Translations under genes and position numbers: made by a program | Part shown: piece after piece, positions 34,152 through 34,221 of the stretch | How the letters are laid out: each line of letters starts with the position of its first letter | Numbering within the stretch: the stretch's first letter is position 1 | Notes under the pieces: model-generated | Database searches by the model: none | The model's input: only the letters and a program-made list of their open reading frames with translations | Told to the model about the DNA's origin: nothing | DNA from: Hassallia byssoidea VB512170 | GTDB taxonomy: Bacteria > Cyanobacteriota > Cyanobacteriia > Cyanobacteriales > Nostocaceae | DNA length: 34,221 nucleotides | NCBI RefSeq assembly: GCF_000817785.2 | Contig: NZ_JTCM02000067.1 | Span: 1-34,221 of the forward strand | Direction of reading: 5' to 3'

Positions 34152-34208
34152 GACAGCCTTCATCCGAAAATGTCGTGGGGTATCGAGGATCTAGTAAACA
34201 AGGCTGTC
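34152..34208. repeat. Inverted repeat at the right end
   Basis: GACAGCCTT (34152-34160) is the reverse complement of AAGGCTGTC (34200-34208). CATTTTTG follows. The flanking sequence does not match any gene, and the window ends 13 bases later, so it could be a terminator or the edge of a repeat element. Confidence 0.5.
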
Positions 34209-34221
34209 CATTTTTGTCCAC

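Noticed and set aside
34152-34208. Insertion-sequence terminal repeats
   Set aside because: The 9-bp arms are only 40 bases apart, no transposase is present and the window ends here.

Overview
The window looks like chromosomal DNA of a filamentous, heterocyst-forming cyanobacterium (Nostocales). The reasons are photosystem I genes (psaF, psaJ, psaL), a hetZ-patU pair for heterocyst differentiation and patterning, a Tic22-like periplasmic protein, very many GCGATCGC (HIP1) octamers, and heptanucleotide tandem repeats (TAATGGG, AGTCAAG, GTTAGGA types) in many gaps. No transposase, integrase, phage gene or CRISPR array is visible. The species cannot be fixed from the sequence alone.

Layout. 1-2900: repeats, hemB (tetrapyrrole synthesis), a small XRE regulator with an AT-hook-like tail, then about 900 bp of decayed DNA holding a cloverleaf-like repeat, two coupled small ORFs and a frameshifted XRE gene. 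2906-6444: pdhB, then secD-secF overlapping by 4 bases. 6578-11706: a small membrane protein, a GNAT acetyltransferase, a sensor-kinase-like protein whose ATPase boxes are ruined, tsaC (t6A tRNA modification), an unrecognised 379-residue protein and prmC. 11717-13322: a Tic22-like protein and tRNA-Pro(TGG) with a terminator. 13635-17671: a second GNAT, a tandem-ACT protein, an alpha/beta hydrolase and tsaD, the partner of tsaC in t6A synthesis. 17847-20433: psaF-psaJ-psaL, convergent with the remA-gmk pair.

20999-24949 is the most accessory-looking stretch: a frameshifted gene ending in an Orn/Lys/Arg-decarboxylase C-terminal domain, then an SDR, a three-His-box membrane desaturase and a convergent MATE exporter. 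25138-27450 is a TgpA-type membrane transglutaminase homologue that lacks the catalytic Cys and His. 28780-29963 is hetZ-patU, with patU unsplit. The right end carries an unrecognised ORF, a solanesyl/polyprenyl diphosphate synthase, about 1.1 kb of gene-poor structured DNA, a small membrane ORF and murI.

Most genes are household functions (haem, acetyl-CoA, secretion, t6A, release-factor methylation, quinone side chain, cell wall). The points most worth following are three apparently degenerate enzymes (kinase, transglutaminase, SDR with Ser to Cys), the SDR-desaturase-MATE cassette beside a broken decarboxylase gene, and the structured gene-poor regions.
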